Assembly: GCA_002428895.1 (NCBI GenBank)
Contig: DIYC01000005.1
Span: 8,683 to 34,377, forward strand
Length of the DNA: 25,695 bases
Reading direction: 5' to 3'
Source of the DNA: Burkholderiales bacterium UBA6064
GTDB taxonomy: Bacteria; Pseudomonadota; Gammaproteobacteria; Burkholderiales; Burkholderiaceae_B
The position numbers and the translations under genes were made by a program. A model generated the notes under the pieces. It made no database searches and was not told where the DNA came from. It worked only from the letters and a program-made list of their open reading frames with translations. How positions within the stretch are numbered: the stretch's first letter is position 1; each line of letters opens with the position of its first letter. Of the stretch, positions 19,714 to 25,695 are shown piece after piece.

Positions 19714-19848
19714 TTAAACCGATATTCTTGCCCTGCCTTTTGCACGACGAGCACGCAATACAGCCCTGCCACCTTTGGTACGCGAGCGCACAAGAAAACC
19801 ATGCGTTCTTTGGCGACGAACTTTAGAAGGTTGATATGTACGTTTCAT
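19714..19848 (-). CDS. rpmH: 50S ribosomal protein L34
   Basis: L34 is a small, highly basic protein of the large ribosomal subunit. Translating the minus strand from ATG 19846-19848 gives 44 residues beginning [20 protein letters not shown], continuing [20 protein letters not shown] and ending RISV, then TAA at 19714-19716. Length and sequence are exactly those of bacterial L34. It is the first gene of the rpmH-rnpA-yidD-yidC-mnmE group. AGGTCAATA upstream supplies GAGG as a ribosome binding site. Confidence 0.98.
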   Translation of the reverse strand: MKRTYQPSKVRRQRTHGFLVRSRTKGGRAVLRARRAKGRARISV

Positions 19849-19866
19849 TATTGACCTCATGACCAC

Positions 19867-19880
19867 CCAAGCACGCTTGG
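19867..19880. repeat. Palindrome in the rpmH leader
   Basis: CCAAGC-AC-GCTTGG, a 6-bp perfect inverted repeat around two bases, 19 bases upstream of the rpmH ATG. It is unusually GC-rich for this region. It would lie in the 5' untranslated region of the rpmH mRNA. Function unknown; an operator or a short leader hairpin are both possible. Confidence 0.4.
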
Positions 19881-19973
19881 ATTAATTAAAAAGTGTTTAC
19901 GTCAGAAGTACTTAATAAGGGTTTGTCCAAAAACTAAGCAAGCCTTAATAAGTAATCCACAAACAAACCCAGG

Positions 19974-19979
19974 ATTATA
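19974..19979 (-). promoter_or_regulatory. -10 box of the rpmH promoter
   Basis: A perfect TATAAT on the minus strand, 126 bases upstream of rpmH. The -35 position is poor (CTTTAA at an 18-base spacing). Transcription would start near 19967. An 8-bp inverted repeat (AGTTCTTT 19979-19986, AAAGAACT 20000-20007) spans the region between -10 and -35, and a DnaA-box-like TGTGGATTA (19953-19961) falls at the inferred start. Confidence 0.5.
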
Positions 19980-20014
19980 GTTCTTTTTTTATTGTTTTTA
20001 AAGAACTTTGAAGC

Positions 20015-20034
20015 AAACACTCTAATCAGTGTTT
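20015..20034. repeat. Inverted repeat upstream of dnaA
   Basis: AAACACT (20015-20021), spacer CTAATC, AGTGTTT (20028-20034): a perfect 7-bp inverted repeat about 90 bases before dnaA. One half (AGTGTTTA) also occurs at 19892-19899. It looks like a dimeric repressor site or a small hairpin. A possible dnaA -10 box, TACAAT, follows at 20064-20069, with no clear -35. Confidence 0.4.
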
Positions 20035-20122
20035 AAATACCCGATGCATCATGTTGAGTTAGATACAATAGCTAACGAATCATTTTATCAAAACCGACCA
20101 CAAATAAAGGATCTAACATATT

Positions 20123-21535
20123 GTGACGGAACAATTCTGGACTCACTGCGTTGAAGTACTCAGCAAAGAAATTCCAAGCCAACAAATTAAGTTATGGATA
20201 ACCCCCTTAACCATTGTTGACTTTGATGAAAACAATGCACAATTAACGATGTCTGCACCCAACCGGTTTAAACTAGACTGGGTAACTAACAATTTTGGAT
20301 CTCGTTTAAATCAACTTGCATCTGAATTTTTTGGCTGCGAAATGAAAATTAATTGGCTAGTTGCTTCAAAATCAGCAAACTTGGCACCAGTTTCCCCTAC
20401 TTCAACAGCTCATTCATTCGTCAACTCAAATTCTGTTGATAACAATACAGAGGTGCTCACAAAAACTGAAATCATTTCAGCCAGAGCTCAACAAATCGCA
20501 GAGGATGTGTATTCTAAATCGCGGCTCAACAAAGATTTATGCTTTAACAACTTTGTTTCTGGACGAGCCAATCAATTGGCACGAGCTGCGGCAGAACAAG
20601 TTGCCGCTAACCCAGGTATTTCTTACAACCCCCTGTTTTTATATGGTGGCGTGGGTCTTGGCAAAACACATTTAATTCACTCGATTGGTAACAAGTTACT
20701 TGAACGAAACCCAACCGCTTCCATTCGATATATCCACGCAGAACAATATGTCAGCGATGTCGTCAAAGCCTACCAACGTAAAGCATTTGAAGAGTTCAAA
20801 AAATCTTATTATTCACTTGATTTACTCCTGATTGATGATATTCAGTTTTTTGCTGGGAAAAACAGAACACAGGAAGAGTTTTTTTATGCTTTTGAACAAC
20901 TGATTGCCGCTAGAAAACAAATTATTATTACTAGCGATACCTACCCTAAAGACATTCAAGGAATTGAAGACCGACTCATTTCTCGATTTAATAGCGGTCT
21001 GACTGTCGCAATTGAACCACCCGAATTAGAAATGCGAGTAGCCATCTTATTAAAAAAGGCTGAACAACAAAAGGTAGATCTTAGTGACGACGTGGCTTTT
21101 TTTGTGGCAAAACACATGCGTTCTAATATTCGCGAGCTTGAAGGTGCACTGCGAAGAATTATGGCTTTTGCATCGTTTCATAATAAATTAATTACCATGG
21201 ATGTGGTTCGTGAAGCGTTAAGAGACATGATTTCTGTTCATCATGGCCTTATCTCGGTAGATGCCATTCAAAAAACAGTCTCTGAATTTTATAAAATCAA
21301 AGTTTCTGAAATGTTTTCAAAACGACGACAAGCTACGATTGTATTACCTCGTCAGATTGCCATGTACCTTGCTAAAGAACTGACAGAAAAAAGTTATGTA
21401 GAAATTGGAGAATTGTTTGGCGGTCGAGATCATACAACCGTTTTACATGCTGTTAATAAAATTTCCGAGCTAAGGAATCAATCTACCGAACTGAATCATG
21501 CACTTCATGTTTTAGAACAAACATTAAAAGGATAA
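20123..21535 (+). CDS. dnaA: Chromosomal replication initiator DnaA
   Basis: DnaA binds DnaA boxes at oriC, forms an ATP-dependent filament and opens the duplex. It has 470 residues. Domain I (about 1-85) begins [16 protein letters not shown]; domain II is a Ser/Asn-rich linker (about 85-125). Domain III is AAA+ with Walker [10 protein letters not shown] (175-183), Walker [10 protein letters not shown] (234-242) and IEDRLISRF (281-289). Domain IV has the DnaA signature [12 protein letters not shown] at 433-444. The start is GTG at 20123-20125 with AAAGGA about 12 bases upstream. It faces away from rpmH and is followed by oriC and dnaN. Weak DnaA-box-like sequence upstream suggests autoregulation. 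Confidence 0.98.
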   Translation: MTEQFWTHCVEVLSKEIPSQQIKLWITPLTIVDFDENNAQLTMSAPNRFKLDWVTNNFGSRLNQLASEFFGCEMKINWLVASKSANLAPVSPTSTAHSFVNSNSVDNNTEVLTKTEIISARAQQIAEDVYSKSRLNKDLCFNNFVSGRANQLARAAAEQVAANPGISYNPLFLYGGVGLGKTHLIHSIGNKLLERNPTASIRYIHAEQYVSDVVKAYQRKAFEEFKKSYYSLDLLLIDDIQFFAGKNRTQEEFFYAFEQLIAARKQIIITSDTYPKDIQGIEDRLISRFNSGLTVAIEPPELEMRVAILLKKAEQQKVDLSDDVAFFVAKHMRSNIRELEGALRRIMAFASFHNKLITMDVVREALRDMISVHHGLISVDAIQKTVSEFYKIKVSEMFSKRRQATIVLPRQIAMYLAKELTEKSYVEIGELFGGRDHTTVLHAVNKISELRNQSTELNHALHVLEQTLKG

Positions 21536-21771
21536 AAGGTAGATCAATAATTGTGGGTAAGCTTGAAAACTTTGTGGATAAACCAGGGGGTTTTCCACAG
21601 AAAAAAAAGAACCTGGGCTTGAGTTAAAAAGTTATCCACAGTATTCAAATGAAGCGCAAGCGGTTATACAGTAGTTTTAAAAGAACTTAACGTTTTGAAT
21701 TTAAATGTTTATTGTTAGTTATCCACTAAAAAGAAAGAACTCTATTACCTATTCCTAAAAGGATATATTAA
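21536..21771. other. oriC: Replication origin oriC with DnaA boxes
   Basis: The 236-base dnaA-dnaN gap is packed with DnaA boxes (consensus TTATNCACA). Two are perfect: TGTGGATAA at 21573-21581 (reverse) and TTATCCACA at 21632-21640. Three have one mismatch: TGTGGGTAA at 21552-21560 (reverse), TTTTCCACA at 21591-21599 and TTATCCACT at 21719-21727. TTATACAGT at 21664-21672 is weak. An AT-rich stretch at about 21673-21718 is a good candidate for the unwinding element. The left-hand genes run left and the right-hand genes run right, as expected for bidirectional replication from here. Confidence 0.9.
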
Positions 21772-22878
21772 ATGGAATTAATACATAGTTCACGAGAAGA
21801 ATTACTTGAAAAACTTCAATTAGTCAGCAATATCGTAGAACGTAAAAATACAATGCAGATTTTGGCTAATATTTGGATTCAAAAAAAAGGATTGGAGCTT
21901 ACATTTTTAAGCTCTGATATTGAAATACAAATTTCAACGCAAGCTTATTTAGGGAGTCAACATCAAAATTTTTCAACGACCGTTTCAGCGAGAAAATTTT
22001 TAGATTTATTAAAATCACTTCCAGAGCAAGCTCATGTTGTTGTTACTCAAGAAGGACAAAAGTTAACACTTGCAACCAATAAAAGTCGGTTTGTATTACA
22101 AACCATGCCTGCCGAAGATTTTCCCTTGGTGAAAGAACCCAATGAATGGTCAAGTAAAATTGAATTGCCTCAGAAAATTTTAAAGCATTTATTAACTTCG
22201 GTTAGTTTTTCAATGGCACAACAAGATTTACGCTATTTTTTAAATGGGGTTTTATTTGTTGTTGATCAAACTCATGTAAGAGCTGTTGCAACAGATAGTC
22301 ACCGTCTCGCTTACGCTGATACGCAAACACCAGGCACAGAGGGGTATCATGAAATTATTTTGCCTAGAAAAACAGTTTTTGAATTATCAAGGTTATTGTC
22401 TGATACCGATGACTTGGTGAGCATTGAATTAGCCGTTAATCAAGCTAAGTTTTCGTTTGGTTCGGTTAAAATGGTCACTAAGCTGGTTGAAGGAAAATTT
22501 CCAGATTACAAACGAGTGGTTTCGGTTTCTCACGAATATCAAGTCATTATTCAACGAGAAGTCTTACAAAAAGCGTTGCAACGAGCGTCCATTTTGACTT
22601 CAGATAAGTTTAGAGGCATTCGTTGGCTGCTTGACTCAAATCGATTAACGATTATTGCAAATAACTCTGATCAAGAAGAAGCAAAAGAAGAAATTGAATT
22701 GTCTTACACTGGGCCACGGATTGATGTCGGATTTAACTTAAACTATCTGTTGGATGTTTTAAATGCGGTTAAGTCAGAAAACATACAAATATCACTTCAA
22801 GACAGCAACAGTAGTGTTTTAGTCACTTTGCCCGAGAAAGATAGTTTTAGATACGTTGTAATGCCCATGAGAATTTGA
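21772..22878 (+). CDS. dnaN: DNA polymerase III beta sliding clamp
   Basis: DnaN is the ring-shaped processivity clamp that holds polymerase III and other proteins on DNA. It has 368 residues, against 366 in E. coli. Three repeated clamp domains are apparent. Recognisable stretches are VERKNTMQILANIWI near the N-terminus, RYFLNGVLF and RAVATDSHRLAY in domain 2, EGKFPDYKRV at the start of the third part, and the typical ending FRYVVMPMRI. The start is ATG at 21772 with AAAGGA upstream. It lies immediately after oriC and 28 bases before gyrB, so dnaN and gyrB are probably cotranscribed. Confidence 0.98.
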   Translation: MELIHSSREELLEKLQLVSNIVERKNTMQILANIWIQKKGLELTFLSSDIEIQISTQAYLGSQHQNFSTTVSARKFLDLLKSLPEQAHVVVTQEGQKLTLATNKSRFVLQTMPAEDFPLVKEPNEWSSKIELPQKILKHLLTSVSFSMAQQDLRYFLNGVLFVVDQTHVRAVATDSHRLAYADTQTPGTEGYHEIILPRKTVFELSRLLSDTDDLVSIELAVNQAKFSFGSVKMVTKLVEGKFPDYKRVVSVSHEYQVIIQREVLQKALQRASILTSDKFRGIRWLLDSNRLTIIANNSDQEEAKEEIELSYTGPRIDVGFNLNYLLDVLNAVKSENIQISLQDSNSSVLVTLPEKDSFRYVVMPMRI

Positions 22879-22897
22879 AATAAGTCATTTAATTTAA

Positions 22898-25360
<2,463 letters not shown>

Positions 25361-25695
25361 CCTGGTTAATTGATTCAGCGAATTTAATTCTGTTTATGTT
25401 TTTGAAATGAATTAATTTATCGAATTATCTTTAAATCAGTAGCTATTTGATTAAATAAGCAAATTTTCTACTTTAACTTAAAATTTAATTTCTTTGACAA
25501 GATTTAAAATTGTCCTTAATCTTAAGATTGGCTTGATTAAAGATGTAAGTCTTTAGTGTTGGCATGCCTAAGTCTAACTAAGGAAAAAAATTGTTAAATC
25601 AAAATATTTATTTGATCGCTAAACATTTTAAGAAAAGTCTTGAGTGTATTAATCAAATTAGGGTGATAGATCAAAAAATTTCCTGATTAGCACCT
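25361..25695. other. AT-rich gene-free stretch after gyrB
   Basis: No gene or RNA is visible in these 335 bases. They hold a cluster of inverted repeats: GACAA/TTGTC (25496-25514, 9-base spacer), a 12-bp perfect palindrome AATCTTAAGATT (25518-25529), and TAAAGA/TCTTTA (25538-25555). A TTGACA at 25494-25499 is a perfect -35 hexamer, but the -10 at 17 bases (TAATCT) is poor. The stretch may be the regulatory region of a rightward gene beyond the window. I see no conventional terminator for gyrB. Confidence 0.5.

Noticed and set aside
20361..20675. Second open frame of 104 codons inside dnaA
   Set aside because: Out-of-frame reading of dnaA domains II-III; dnaA itself is complete and intact.
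25494..25522. Promoter TTGACA with TAATCT after gyrB
   Set aside because: The -35 is perfect but the -10 matches only three of six bases and no downstream gene is in view; kept only as part of the palindrome cluster.

Overview
The window looks like the replication-origin region of a low-GC betaproteobacterium, most likely in the order Burkholderiales. G+C is roughly 38-40% by eye (not counted). Three things point this way. The gene order rpmH-rnpA-yidD-yidC-mnmE ... mnmG-rsmG-parA-parB-atpIBEFHAGDC is typical of Burkholderiales. The protein sequences look betaproteobacterial, for example a Lys where E. coli YidC has its conserved TM2 Arg, and a GTP-type PEP carboxykinase. GyrB carries the Gram-negative TOPRIM insertion. 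The low GC suggests a streamlined or host-associated lineage, but nothing here names a genus.

Layout from left to right. (1) 1-919, minus: hemE, running off the left edge. (2) 1027-1416, minus: a small orphan gene of unknown function. (3) 1570-8587, minus: the complete F1Fo ATP synthase operon atpI-B-E-F-H-A-G-D-C, with a near-consensus promoter at 8644-8672 and a hairpin terminator at 1471-1508. (4) 8711-12992, minus: mnmG-rsmG-parA-parB, compact and probably one operon. (5) 12993-13388: a gene-free stretch with three parS centromere sites and the mnmG promoter. (6) 13389-15224, minus: pckG with its own terminator. (7) 15460-16086, plus: a MOSC-family gene that has lost the usual active-site residues. 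(8) 16087-19848, minus: rpmH-rnpA-yidD-yidC-mnmE with nested overlaps and mostly non-ATG starts. (9) 19849-20122: divergent regulatory region. (10) 20123-25360, plus: dnaA, oriC (21536-21771), dnaN, gyrB. (11) 25361-25695: AT-rich DNA with several palindromes and no gene seen.

How the parts fit together. Replication starts between dnaA and dnaN, where DnaA binds a cluster of boxes. DnaN and GyrB are the clamp and the supercoil-relieving topoisomerase for the outgoing forks. ParB binds the parS sites about 8 kb left of the origin, and ParA moves the origin copies apart. The left block is transcribed leftward and the right block rightward, so nearly every gene runs with its fork. The MOSC gene is the one exception. 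rpmH, rnpA, yidD and yidC link ribosome and tRNA maturation to membrane insertion. MnmE and MnmG jointly modify the tRNA wobble uridine, and RsmG methylates 16S rRNA. ATP synthase subunits a and c are typical YidC clients, although the operon-scale link here is only neighbourhood.

I found no rRNA, tRNA, CRISPR array, transposase, phage gene or toxin-antitoxin pair, and no clear new multi-gene system. The items most worth a second look are the degenerate MOSC protein, the orphan protein next to atpC, the parS cluster overlapping the mnmG promoter region, and the inverted repeats around the atp, rpmH and dnaA promoters and downstream of gyrB.
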